Shown here: one piece after another, positions 8,498 to 16,734 of the stretch
How the letters are laid out: every line of letters begins with the position of its first letter
How positions within the stretch are numbered: position 1 is the stretch's first letter
Source: Paractinoplanes rishiriensis
GTDB lineage: Bacteria; Actinomycetota; Actinomycetes; Mycobacteriales; Micromonosporaceae
NCBI RefSeq assembly: GCF_016862375.1
Contig: NZ_BOMV01000051.1
Coordinates: 62,001-126,000 of the forward strand
Reading direction: 5' to 3'
Length of the DNA stretch: 64,000 bases
Translations under genes and position numbers: made by a program
Notes under the pieces: model-generated
Database searches by the model: none
What the model was told of the DNA's origin: nothing
What the model saw: only the letters and a program-made list of their open reading frames with translations

Positions 8498-8503
8498 ACC
8501 CTA
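8498..8503 (-). promoter_or_regulatory. Likely -10 box of the aldo/keto reductase gene (leaderless)
   Basis: TAGGGT on the minus strand, six bases before the ATG and just beyond the stop of the upstream gene. It suggests that the reductase has its own promoter in addition to any read-through. Confidence 0.5.
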
Positions 8504-8504
8504 C

Positions 8505-11500
8505 TCAGAGCACGGGCCGGCCGTCCGTCAGCAGCCGATCAATCTCCTCCAGGACGGCGCTTTGCTCCTTGAACGTGAGCTCGATCAGCGGCTCGCCGTT
8601 GCGGTCCAGCGCGCCCCACAGGCCATACTGGTCGGACACCAGGAACGCCACCGGGTGCACCACGACCTCGGCGTGCACCGGGGCGACGATCAGCTGGCCG
8701 GTGCGGTCCACCACGCCGTACCGGTCGCCGGCGTCGACCACCGCGAGCCCCTCGTCGGTGAAGCCCTCGATCGGCCCGCCGTCCACCAGGTTCGTGACGA
8801 TGGCCCGGTACCGCGGCTGCACCACGACCCGCCCGTGCCGGTCGATCACGCCCCAGCCGCCGCGCCGGATCAGCGCGAGCCCGTGGTGGAAGGGCTTGGC
8901 GTCCTCGAATCCGCCCGGCACGATCAGCCGGTTCTTGCGGTCGATCGCGTACCAGCCGCCGCCTTCGTCCCGCGACACCCAGGCCAAACCTTCGGCGAAC
9001 CGCTCGGCGGCCAGATAACCGGACGACGCGTCGATGAGCATCTCGCCGTTCTCGTCGATCAGCTCCCAGGCCGGCGACTCGGGCCGGCGCACCCACGCCA
9101 CGCCGTCCGCGAACGGTTGCGCCTGGGCGAACTGGGGCGGCACCGCTCCCACGTACCCCCAAAGCCCGGAACGCTCGTCCCGCAGCGGCCGCGGGGCCTC
9201 GGTGCGCCCGAGGATCTCGTCCCGGGTGCGCGGGTACGGCCCCCACTCCGACACGGTCCGCCGGGCAATGGTGTCCAGCGCCACCTCGATCCGCTCGACC
9301 AGGTCCGGGTCGGCGCCCTTGCGCAGGTCCAGCGCCCCCTCGAAGTGGTTCATGGCCTCCAGATAGCGCCCCTGCTCAAACGCCGAACGCCCGGACAACT
9401 CGTGGATCTCGGCCCGCAGCCGCCCGGGAAGTTCCGGCGAATTAGCCTCGGCGTAGAGCCGGTCCGCCGCGGCGTAATCCCCACGCCAGTGCAGAACGTG
9501 CGCCAGCCGTGCCTGAGCGATCGCGGTCCGCCGCAGCTCACCGGTCGCCTGGGCGTGCTGCACCGCGGCCTGCCCGTCGGCGAGAGCATCGTCCAGCTCG
9601 CCCAGCAGCCGCCCCGCGACAGCACGGAGGCTGAGCAGGCGGGCGCGGACGGCGTCGCGCTCGGCATACTCCAGCTTGTCGGTGAGCCGATCGATGACAA
9701 CCCAGAGTTGGTCACTCTCATCGACCTGCTCACGCAGCGTCTCCGGATCAAAGACCCAGGGGTACGTGGCCAGCACGAGCTCCGGGTCGGAGCGGCGACT
9801 TTGAACTTCGACGTCCTGCGGTTTCCGCTGCCGTAGCGGCGCCCGGACCGGAACGATGGCGCCTGGGGTGCGGGAGGGCTTGGCCTCTTCGCCGGGGTCG
9901 GTGCTCGGCTTGGGGGCGGTTGTTCCCGCGGACTCAATATCTGCGGGCTTAATATCTGCGGGCTTGGTTTCTGTGGGCTTGGTTTCTGCGGGGGGCTTGG
10001 TCGGATCGGCCGGGGTGGGTTCCGGGGCGGCGGTGACTACTTCGGCTTCGACCCACATGGCGTCCACCGGACGGTGGTCGACGAGTTCGGCCTCGACGGG
10101 CTCTTCCCCATCGAGTTCTTCGCCATTGTTCGTGGTGGGCTGGGGGCTATCGGTCGCTGTTGCAGCTCCGGTTGTGGTCGCCTCATTGTGGATCGGGCTT
10201 GGGCTGACCGGTGTGGTGCTGCTCGGCGGGGCGCTTGCCGGTGCGGCGCTGATGGGGTCGGTGCTGGTGGAGGCGTCGCTGAACGGTGCAGCGCTGACCG
10301 GGGCGGCGCTCACGGGGGTCGCGCTGACTGAGGCCGGGCTGACTGAGGCCGGGCTGATGGGTGTCGCGCTGGCGGGTGTCGCGCTGACCGGGGCCGCGCT
10401 GTTTGGAGCCGCGCTGACAGGGACGGCGCTGCTGGGGGAAGCGCTGACCGGAGTCGCGCTGCTGGGGGCGACGCTGACGGGCACCGCGCCTGCCGAGGAT
10501 ACGCCTGATGAAGACCCGCTATCCGGAGGCCCGCTTGCGGGGCTGGTGGGTGCGGGGCTGGTGGGCGCGGCGCTGATGGGCGCTGGGTCGGCGGGTGCGG
10601 GGGGTGCGCTGACGGGTGCGGTGCTGGCGGGTGATGCGCTCACAGGCGTGGCGCTGACCGGTGCCGCGCTGATGGAGTCAGCGCTGGAGTAGCCGCCGAT
10701 GAAAGGCGAGGGGCTAACCGGTGCAGCGCTAGCGGAGTGGCCGCTGTCGGCGTCGCTGCTGGGAACGGCCGCAGGGCTGGGAACGGCCGCAGGGCTGGCC
10801 GGAGCGGGGCTGGCCGGAGCGGCGCTAGTCCGCGCGGCGGTGGTCGCGGCCGCGGTGGTCGGCGCGGTGGTGGTCGCGGCTGCGCTGAGCGGACCAGGGC
10901 TGACCGGTCCGGCGCTGAGCGGCCGTCCCGCGCTCGGCATGCCGCTGTCCGACGCGCTGCTGGGGGCGGCGGGCTCGGGTGCCACCGGGCTGGTTGCCTC
11001 GGTCGTCCGCGCGGCCGGGTTGACGATCGGCTGGGCACCGGAGCCCGGGGCGAACCAGCTCGGCTTGACCGGTGCGGCACTCACCGGTTCGGCTTCCCCG
11101 GCCGCCTCGGTGGCCCGTGCCTCGCCCGACCCTGGTGCCGGTTGCGGCTTCGGCTCGGGTTCGCGGCCGGCGACCGGCGTGGCGTCCGGTGGTGTCGGCC
11201 GGGTGTCTGGTGTCGGCCGGGCGTCCGCTGTGGGCCGGGCGTCCGCTGTGGGCCGGGCGTCCGCTGTGGGCCGGGCGTCCGCTGTGGGCCGGGCGTCTGG
11301 TGTCGGCCGGGCGTCCGCTGTGGGCCCGGCGTCAGCTGCTGGCGCGGCGTCCGTCGCAGGCTCGGGTTCCGGCACCGGTTCCGCCACCGGCTCGGGTGTC
11401 GGGGTTGCCCCGGCCACCGGGACCCCGGCGACCGGCGCTTCGGCTTGGGGTGTCTCGGGCGGCACGGGTGTGCTTGCGCCCAGGCCGCTCATCGAAAGCA

Positions 11501-13433
11501 ACCAGCCCAGACCGTGCTCTTCCTCAGTCGCGGGCGGGGCGGCAGACAGGTTTGCGGGCGGCGCGGTGACCGGCTCGTTCGACGTGTCGTATGGCGGCGC
11601 CGTGACCGGCGCGAGCGCGCCGAGGTTCGCCTCGCTCGGCGGGTAGCCCGGCCCGCCCGTGGTGGGCCGCGCCGGCGTCGACACCGGCGGGGCGCCGGCG
11701 TCCTGGTGCTGCGGGTGCCCGGACACCGGCCGGGGCGCGGCCTCCCGGTGCGGCGGCTGCGGCGCGGCGGGCTGCTGCGCGGCGGGCTGCTGCGCGTAGC
11801 CCGACGGCGCTGAAACAGGCCGCGCTCCGGCGTCCCGCTGTGGGTAACCAGTCGGCGCTGATACCGGTCGCGGCCCGGCGTCCTGCTGCTGTGGATACCC
11901 GGACACCGGCCGCGGGCCAGGTTCTTGTTGCTGGGGATATCCGGACCTGGACCGTGGGCCGGCGTCTTGCGACTGTGGATAGCCGGACACCGGGCGCGGG
12001 CCGGCATCCGACTGTGGATAGCCGGGTGACTGTGGATAGCGGGATACGGGGCCTGGGCCGGCGTCCTGCTGGTGTGGATAACCGGTCTGCTGTGGATAGC
12101 CGGATACCGGGCGCGGGCTGGTGTCATGCTGTTGCGGGTAGCCGGACACGGGCCGGGGACCGGGTGGCGGGGTGCCTTGGGGATAGGGCGAGGTTCCGGA
12201 CACTGGGCGCGGTGCGTAACCGGATGCCTCGGACGGCTGGGCCGACACCGGGCGGGCCTGGCCGGGCACCGGCGGGTAGACCGGCGCGGGCGGCTGCGCC
12301 GGCTGGGCCGGGGTCATCCGGGTCGGTTGCGGGGCCGGGCGCGACGGAGCGGGTGAGCCGAGTTCGGGTGCCGGTCGCAGGTCGAACGGCTGCTCGGGAC
12401 GGCGGCCGGTGCCACGCTGCGGCGCGTCGGGATAGGCCGGGAAAGCGTCGGCCGGTGCCGGGCGGGCGCTGCCGTACACGCCCTGGTCGGCGGGAGACAC
12501 CGGGCGCTGGCCGGGCACCTGCCGGGGCACCTGCTCGGTGTCGTCGGGACGCCGGCCGTAGTAAGGGCGCGAACCGCCGTAGACGCCCTGGTCGGCTGGC
12601 GAGACCGGGGCCGGGCGGCCGCCGGGCGCGGGTGACTGCTGGCCGGGGATCGACGGGCGGCGGGGCATGCCGGGGATGGACGCGCGGCCCGGCGTGGTGC
12701 CCGAGGGCGGCTGCTGCTGGCCGCCCTGAGACATGCCGGGGATCGAAGCGCGGCCGGGAGCGGCGCCGGTGGGCGGCTGACCCGGGGCGCCGGGCGGCGT
12801 AGAGCGGCCGGGAGCGCTGGGCGAGACGGAGTGGCCGGGACCACTAGGCGGCGTGGAGCGGCCGGGAGCGCCGGGCGAGGCGGAGCGGCCGGGCGCGGCA
12901 GACGGCGTGGAGCGGCCGGGAGTGACCGGCACCTGCGGTCCGGGGCGGAACTGCGGCGGGTGCGGGCCCGCGGGCGGCCGGCCAGCGCCGGACGGTTGGC
13001 CGTCCCGAGGCTGGCCTTCACGGGGCTGGCGGTCCCGAGGCTGGCCTTCACGGGGCTGGCGGTCCCGGGGCTGGCCTTCACGGGGCTGGCCGTCCCGGGG
13101 GTGGCTGTCACGGTACTGGCTGTCGCGGGCTTGGCTGTCGCGCGCTTGGCCGTCGCGGTACTGGCTTTCGGGGCGGCCATACGCAGGGCGCTGCGGGGAG
13201 CCGTATGCCTCGGTGGGCGCGGCCTCGTAGATCGGGGTGTGCACGGCCTTTCGGCGGCCGGGGTCGCCCGGGTAGCGCTGGCCGGGCAAGGGCTCCCACT
13301 CCCAGGTGATCTCGTAGACCCAGGCCGGCTCGTCGCCCCAGCGGTCGTCGCCGATCTGGGAGCTCCAGCCGTTCATCGGGCACTCGGCTGAGGGCCCGGC
13401 GGCTGGCGACGCTCCGTCACAGCGAAATTCCAC
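8505..13433 (-). CDS. Giant protein with disordered Pro/Ala/Ser repeat region, TPR-like domain and C-terminal WG repeats
   Basis: 1642 residues from GTG 13433; ATG 13376 (MNGWSSQIGDDRW) is an alternative start. A short ordered head with DEPAWVYEITWEWEPLPGQR is followed by about 1100 disordered residues. These hold a DRQPREGQPR decapeptide array, many RPVSGYPQQ-type repeats, TADARP hexapeptides and a long SAAPVS-like region. From about residue 1200 the protein is ordered: helical TPR-like repeats (ALADGQAAVQHAQATGELRR and after), then from about 1420 several WG repeats such as GGWGVIDRHGRVVVQPRY and DRYGVVDRTGQLIVAP. No signal peptide or membrane helix is visible. WG repeats usually bind other molecules; the function here is unknown. 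It is divergent from an ABC transporter operon. Confidence 0.85.
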   Translation of the reverse strand: MEFRCDGASPAAGPSAECPMNGWSSQIGDDRWGDEPAWVYEITWEWEPLPGQRYPGDPGRRKAVHTPIYEAAPTEAYGSPQRPAYGRPESQYRDGQARDSQARDSQYRDSHPRDGQPREGQPRDRQPREGQPRDRQPREGQPRDGQPSGAGRPPAGPHPPQFRPGPQVPVTPGRSTPSAAPGRSASPGAPGRSTPPSGPGHSVSPSAPGRSTPPGAPGQPPTGAAPGRASIPGMSQGGQQQPPSGTTPGRASIPGMPRRPSIPGQQSPAPGGRPAPVSPADQGVYGGSRPYYGRRPDDTEQVPRQVPGQRPVSPADQGVYGSARPAPADAFPAYPDAPQRGTGRRPEQPFDLRPAPELGSPAPSRPAPQPTRMTPAQPAQPPAPVYPPVPGQARPVSAQPSEASGYAPRPVSGTSPYPQGTPPPGPRPVSGYPQQHDTSPRPVSGYPQQTGYPHQQDAGPGPVSRYPQSPGYPQSDAGPRPVSGYPQSQDAGPRSRSGYPQQQEPGPRPVSGYPQQQDAGPRPVSAPTGYPQRDAGARPVSAPSGYAQQPAAQQPAAPQPPHREAAPRPVSGHPQHQDAGAPPVSTPARPTTGGPGYPPSEANLGALAPVTAPPYDTSNEPVTAPPANLSAAPPATEEEHGLGWLLSMSGLGASTPVPPETPQAEAPVAGVPVAGATPTPEPVAEPVPEPEPATDAAPAADAGPTADARPTPDARPTADARPTADARPTADARPTADARPTPDTRPTPPDATPVAGREPEPKPQPAPGSGEARATEAAGEAEPVSAAPVKPSWFAPGSGAQPIVNPAARTTEATSPVAPEPAAPSSASDSGMPSAGRPLSAGPVSPGPLSAAATTTAPTTAAATTAARTSAAPASPAPASPAAVPSPAAVPSSDADSGHSASAAPVSPSPFIGGYSSADSISAAPVSATPVSASPASTAPVSAPPAPADPAPISAAPTSPAPTSPASGPPDSGSSSGVSSAGAVPVSVAPSSATPVSASPSSAVPVSAAPNSAAPVSATPASATPISPASVSPASVSATPVSAAPVSAAPFSDASTSTDPISAAPASAPPSSTTPVSPSPIHNEATTTGAATATDSPQPTTNNGEELDGEEPVEAELVDHRPVDAMWVEAEVVTAAPEPTPADPTKPPAETKPTETKPADIKPADIESAGTTAPKPSTDPGEEAKPSRTPGAIVPVRAPLRQRKPQDVEVQSRRSDPELVLATYPWVFDPETLREQVDESDQLWVVIDRLTDKLEYAERDAVRARLLSLRAVAGRLLGELDDALADGQAAVQHAQATGELRRTAIAQARLAHVLHWRGDYAAADRLYAEANSPELPGRLRAEIHELSGRSAFEQGRYLEAMNHFEGALDLRKGADPDLVERIEVALDTIARRTVSEWGPYPRTRDEILGRTEAPRPLRDERSGLWGYVGAVPPQFAQAQPFADGVAWVRRPESPAWELIDENGEMLIDASSGYLAAERFAEGLAWVSRDEGGGWYAIDRKNRLIVPGGFEDAKPFHHGLALIRRGGWGVIDRHGRVVVQPRYRAIVTNLVDGGPIEGFTDEGLAVVDAGDRYGVVDRTGQLIVAPVHAEVVVHPVAFLVSDQYGLWGALDRNGEPLIELTFKEQSAVLEEIDRLLTDGRPVL
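10200..10690. repeat. Degenerate short-period repeat coding a Ser/Ala/Pro/Val-rich tract
   Basis: Quasi-repeats of about 15-24 nt encode runs like SAAPVSATPVSA on the minus strand within the WG-repeat gene. Reading the opposite strand gives an apparent ALTGA/ALTGV pentad pattern, which is a by-product. Confidence 0.7.
11203..11328. repeat. 18-bp tandem repeat (about 7 copies)
   Basis: Unit gcgtccgctgtgggccgg, with four identical copies at 11221, 11239, 11257 and 11275 and diverged copies on each side (11203, 11293, 11311). On the minus strand it encodes the hexapeptide TADARP of the WG-repeat protein. Confidence 0.9.
13004..13103. repeat. 30-bp tandem repeat (about 3.3 copies)
   Basis: Units begin at 13004, 13034, 13064 and (partial) 13094. 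They encode the decapeptide repeat containing QPREGQPRDR near the N-terminus of the WG-repeat protein. Third-copy differences are single G/A changes. Confidence 0.9.
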
Positions 13434-13520
13434 TTCGTCAGAAAATGTGCGGTGGTCGTGGGGAGATCTGGGTAGAGTCGCCCGGCTCCACCGCGGGGGG
13501 TTCGAGAGGAGATTAACGGC

Positions 13521-14381
13521 GTGGACGGGATTGACGCCAGCGTGCCGACGATCTCTCCCGGCCGACCGTTACGCGCTTCCGTTACTACTTTCGGTGCGCT
13601 CCTCTGGTCGGGTTTCCGGAGGTTCGCAACCTACCGGCAGGCGACCATCGCCGGAACGTGCACCAACATAGTCTTCGGCTTCCTCCGGTGCTATGTGCTG
13701 CTCGCGGTGGCTGCGGGGGCCGGCGCGGCGCTGGCCGGCGGGTACGACGCGGATCAGCTGGTCACCTACGTCTGGGTGGGGCAGGGGCTGCTCAGCGTCG
13801 TCGGCATCTGGTCGTGGAATGAGCTGAACGACCGGATCCGCTCCGGTGACATCGCGTCCGATCTGTTACGTCCGATTTCGCCGGTGACCGCCTTCCTGGC
13901 CGCCGACCTTGGCCGGGCACTGCACGGCATGGCGACCAGATTCGTGGCGCCGGTGACCGTCGGCATCCTGGTATTCGGGATGACGGTGCCCACTCGGGTC
14001 CAGACCGTCCCGCTTTTCGCCCTGTCCGTGGTGTTGGCCGTGATCGGCAGTTTCGGCTGCCGCTACCTGGTCAACGCGACCGCTTACTGGCTGCACGACG
14101 CGCGCGGGCCGATCACGTTCTGGACCCTGGGCTCGGGGGTGCTGGCGGGCTTGTACTTCCCGCTGCGGCTGCTGCCGGACTGGCTCGCCGTCACGCTCTG
14201 GGTGGCCACCCCGTTGCCGGGCCTGCTGCAGACGCCGCTCGACGTGCTGGTCGAGCGCGATCCGTCGGCTCTGCAGGCGGGGCTGGTGGCGTTGCAGGCG
14301 GTGTGGGCCGTGGTGCTGTTGGCGCTCGCGCACCTGGTCCAGCGGCGGGCGGAGCGCAAGCTGGTGGTGCAGGGTGGCTGA
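13521..14381 (+). CDS. ABC transporter permease (ABC-2 type, COG4587-like)
   Basis: First permease of a three-gene ABC transporter. The 286-residue protein has about six transmembrane segments and opens with SFGALLWSGFRRFATYRQATIAG-like sequence typical of this permease group; the C-terminus RRAERKLVVQGG is also characteristic. Start is GTG 13521 with GAGGAGAT at 13505-13512. It overlaps the next permease gene by 8 bp. Relatives are annotated as uncharacterised or drug/viologen exporters; the substrate cannot be read from sequence. Confidence 0.87.
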   Translation: MDGIDASVPTISPGRPLRASVTTFGALLWSGFRRFATYRQATIAGTCTNIVFGFLRCYVLLAVAAGAGAALAGGYDADQLVTYVWVGQGLLSVVGIWSWNELNDRIRSGDIASDLLRPISPVTAFLAADLGRALHGMATRFVAPVTVGILVFGMTVPTRVQTVPLFALSVVLAVIGSFGCRYLVNATAYWLHDARGPITFWTLGSGVLAGLYFPLRLLPDWLAVTLWVATPLPGLLQTPLDVLVERDPSALQAGLVALQAVWAVVLLALAHLVQRRAERKLVVQGG

Positions 14382-15174
14382 CGCACGCGCGTACCTGGCC
14401 CTGGTGGGTGGCCAGATTCGCTCGGTGGCCACCTACCGTGCCTCCTTCGCGGTCGACACCCTCGGCAATCTCGGTGCCACCGTGCTCGACGTGCTCACGG
14501 TCTTCGTGCTGTACCGGGTGACCGCGCAGGTGGGCGGGTTCACCCTGGCCGAGGCGTTGCTGATGACCGGGCTCACCGCGGCCGGCTTCGTGGCTGCCGA
14601 CATGGTGGTCGGCAACATCGACCGGTTGAAGGAGTACGTGCGCAAGGGCACCCTGGACACCGTGCTGGTGCGGCCGCTGGGTGTGCTGCCGCAGATCGTG
14701 TTCATGGACCTGCCGCTGCGCAAGGTGCTCCGGCTCGTCTTCGGCGTGATCGTGTACGTGTCGGCGCTGGTCGCCAACGACATCGCGTGGACGCCGGAGC
14801 GCGCGCTGCTGGTCGTGGTGGCGCCGCTCGCCGCCGCGGTGTTCTTCGGCGCGATCTTCGTGGCGACCGCGAGCCTGGCGTTCTGGTGGGTGGAGTCGGG
14901 CGAGATCGGGGCCGGTTTCACGTACGGCGGCCGGGATTTCACCTCGTACCCGATCACGGTTTACGGCACCTGGTTCCGCGCGCTGTTCGCGTACACCCTC
15001 GGCTTTGGTTTTGTGGCCTATCAACCCTCGCTGGCCCTGCTCGGCCGCCCGGACCCGCTCGGCCTGCCGGGCTGGACCGGATTTGTGTCACCGCTGATCG
15101 CCCTGGTCGCGGCCGGACTCGCCTTTCTCGCCTGGCGCACCGGCGTCCGTCATTACCGGAGTACTGGCTCATGA
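14374..15174 (+). CDS. ABC transporter permease (ABC-2 type, COG3694-like)
   Basis: Second permease, 266 residues, with about six hydrophobic segments. It contains NIDRLKEYVRKGTLDTVLVRPLG, a cytoplasmic loop conserved in this family, and ESGEIGAGFTYGGRDFTSYP before the last membrane segments. Start is the GTG at 14374, inside the end of the previous gene, and the stop overlaps the ATG of the ATPase gene (ATGA, 15171-15174). This tight overlap indicates coupled translation and a heterodimeric permease. Confidence 0.88.
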   Translation: MADARAYLALVGGQIRSVATYRASFAVDTLGNLGATVLDVLTVFVLYRVTAQVGGFTLAEALLMTGLTAAGFVAADMVVGNIDRLKEYVRKGTLDTVLVRPLGVLPQIVFMDLPLRKVLRLVFGVIVYVSALVANDIAWTPERALLVVVAPLAAAVFFGAIFVATASLAFWWVESGEIGAGFTYGGRDFTSYPITVYGTWFRALFAYTLGFGFVAYQPSLALLGRPDPLGLPGWTGFVSPLIALVAAGLAFLAWRTGVRHYRSTGS

Positions 15175-16130
15175 TTCGCATGCAAGACCTGAGAAAAGAT
15201 TTCACCGTACGGGTGAAGGCCGGTCGCCTGCGCCGCGAGAAACGCATCGTCGCGGCCGTGGACGGGGTCAGCCTCACGATCGAGACCGGCGAGATGGTCG
15301 GCTACATCGGCCCGAACGGCGCCGGCAAGTCGACCACGCTCAAGATGCTGACCGGCGTGCTGTCCCCGTCGTCGGGCGAGGTCTCGGTGTTCGGGCTCAC
15401 CCCGGTGCCGCAGCGCACCCGGCTGGCGCTGCGCATCGGCGTGGTCTTCGGCCAGCGCTCGCAGCTGTGGTGGGACCTGCCGCTGCACGAGTCGTTCCGG
15501 CTGCTGCGGCACATCTACCGGGTGCCCGAGGCGGAACACGCGGCCCGGCTGCGCCGCTGCCGCGACCTGCTCGGCCTGGACGACTTCATGGACACCCCGG
15601 TCCGCCAGCTGTCGCTGGGCCAGCGGATGCGCGGCGAGCTGACCGCGGCGCTGCTGCACGGCCCGCAGGTGCTGTTCCTGGACGAGCCCACCATCGGCCT
15701 GGACGTGGTGAGCAAGCAGGCGGTCCGCTCGTTCCTGGCCGAGTTGGGCGCGACCGGCGACGTGACGCTGGTGCTGACCACGCACGACCTGGCCGACATC
15801 GAGCGGCTGTGCGAACGCCTCGTGGTGATCGACCACGGCCGGGTGGTGCACGACGGCACGATCGAGGCCCTGCACGCCCGGTACGGTTCGCGGCGCAGCC
15901 TGGTCGCCGACCTGGACGAGCCGCTCCCGGCCGGCTTCGAGCTGCCCGGCGCGACCCGGACCGGGGTGGAGGCGGACGGGCACCGGGTGACGTTCGCGCT
16001 GGACGGCACGTCGGCCGGCGGTGCGGTGGCGGCGCTGGTGGCGGCGGCGTCGGTGCGCGACCTGTCGCTGGTGGAGCCGGACATCGAGGACGTGGTGGCC
16101 CGCCTCTACACGGCTAACGGTGCTCCATGA
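15171..16130 (+). CDS. ABC transporter ATP-binding protein (COG4586-like)
   Basis: ATPase of the preceding two permeases, 319 residues. Walker A is GPNGAGKST, the signature is LSLGQRMRGE, Walker B is VLFLDEPTIGLD, and the switch His is in LVLTTHDLADIE. The region between them, VFGQRSQLWWDLP, is typical of the COG4586 group. A C-terminal extension of about 80 residues follows the ATPase core. ATG 15171 is chosen for its 4-bp overlap with the permease; ATG 15180 is possible. Its 3' end overlaps the convergent XRE gene by 17 bp. Confidence 0.92.
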   Translation: MIRMQDLRKDFTVRVKAGRLRREKRIVAAVDGVSLTIETGEMVGYIGPNGAGKSTTLKMLTGVLSPSSGEVSVFGLTPVPQRTRLALRIGVVFGQRSQLWWDLPLHESFRLLRHIYRVPEAEHAARLRRCRDLLGLDDFMDTPVRQLSLGQRMRGELTAALLHGPQVLFLDEPTIGLDVVSKQAVRSFLAELGATGDVTLVLTTHDLADIERLCERLVVIDHGRVVHDGTIEALHARYGSRRSLVADLDEPLPAGFELPGATRTGVEADGHRVTFALDGTSAGGAVAALVAAASVRDLSLVEPDIEDVVARLYTANGAP

Positions 16131-16668
16131 CCAGGACCGCCCAGGAGTCCTCGAGGGCCTCGTAGTGGTGCGGCACGTCGCCCGGGAACGTGATGTAGTC
16201 GCCCGGACCAAGCTCGACCTCGTCGCCGTCCGGACCGGTGCGGATCCGTCCCGCGCACACCACGATGTGCTCGACGCTGCCCGGAATGTGGGCCTCGGCC
16301 TCGCGTGACTTGCCCGGTTCGAGCTCCATCACATAGATGTCCCGCCGGGTGTGCGGCGACCCGGCCGCGAGCAGGGTGGCCACGAAGTCGGCCTGGTCGG
16401 CCTGCAACCTCGGCCCCTCGCCGGCCCGGATCACCCGGACCTGGGTGGGCGGCGGCTCGACCAGCCGGCTGAACGGCACCCCGAGCGCCACCCCGAGCGA
16501 CCAGAGTGTCTCGATGCTGGGGTTGCCGGTGCCGGCCTCGAGCTGCGACAACGTCGACTTGGCCAGGCCGGCTCGCCGGGCCAGCTCGGCGATCGAGATG
16601 CCGACCCGTTCCCGTTCCCGGCGCAGGGCCGCGGCGATGGTGGCGAGCGGGGGCGCCGGCTCGTGCAT
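16114..16668 (-). CDS. XRE-family transcriptional regulator with C-terminal cupin domain
   Basis: A 184-residue one-component regulator. The N-terminal helix-turn-helix (about residues 10-65) includes GISIAELARRAGLAKSTLSQLEAG; the C-terminal cupin (about 110-180) has EAEAHIPGSVEHIVVCAGRI and GDYITFPGDVPHHYEAL, which likely senses a small ligand. It is divergent from azlCD with only 66 bp between, and this gap carries a perfect palindrome (16688-16707). Regulators of this type commonly control the adjacent amino-acid exporter; that this one does so is inference from position. Confidence 0.92.
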   Translation of the reverse strand: MHEPAPPLATIAAALRRERERVGISIAELARRAGLAKSTLSQLEAGTGNPSIETLWSLGVALGVPFSRLVEPPPTQVRVIRAGEGPRLQADQADFVATLLAAGSPHTRRDIYVMELEPGKSREAEAHIPGSVEHIVVCAGRIRTGPDGDEVELGPGDYITFPGDVPHHYEALEDSWAVLVMEHR

Positions 16669-16687
16669 GTTCGCTCCGTCGATCGTT

Positions 16688-16707
16688 GCGTTCGATTTGA
16701 CGAACGC
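16688..16707. promoter_or_regulatory. Palindromic operator candidate between XRE-cupin gene and azlC
   Basis: GCGTTCG, six bases, CGAACGC: a perfect 7-bp inverted repeat in the divergent promoter region. It overlaps TTGACG (16697-16702), a good -35 for azlC, so a repressor bound here would block that promoter. Confidence 0.6.
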
Positions 16708-16726
16708 TAGGCTCGTCGTTCAGTAT
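16697..16726 (+). promoter_or_regulatory. Likely azlC promoter
   Basis: TTGACG at 16697-16702 and CAGTAT at 16721-16726, 18 bp apart. The -10 ends 8 nt before the azlC ATG and no ribosome site is seen, so the transcript may be leaderless. Confidence 0.5.
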
Positions 16727-16734
16727 TTCAGACC

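Noticed and set aside
9856..11646. Plus-strand open frames with ALTGA/ALTGV pentads like a pentapeptide-repeat protein
   Set aside because: They are antisense to the Ser/Ala/Pro/Val repeats of the WG-repeat gene, whose minus-strand frame runs unbroken between a conserved head and clear TPR/WG domains. They have no ribosome site or defined fold ends.
13521..16130. Resistance or biosynthetic cluster around the ABC transporter
   Set aside because: No biosynthetic genes, such as polyketide or peptide synthases, lie within reach; neighbours are core genes.
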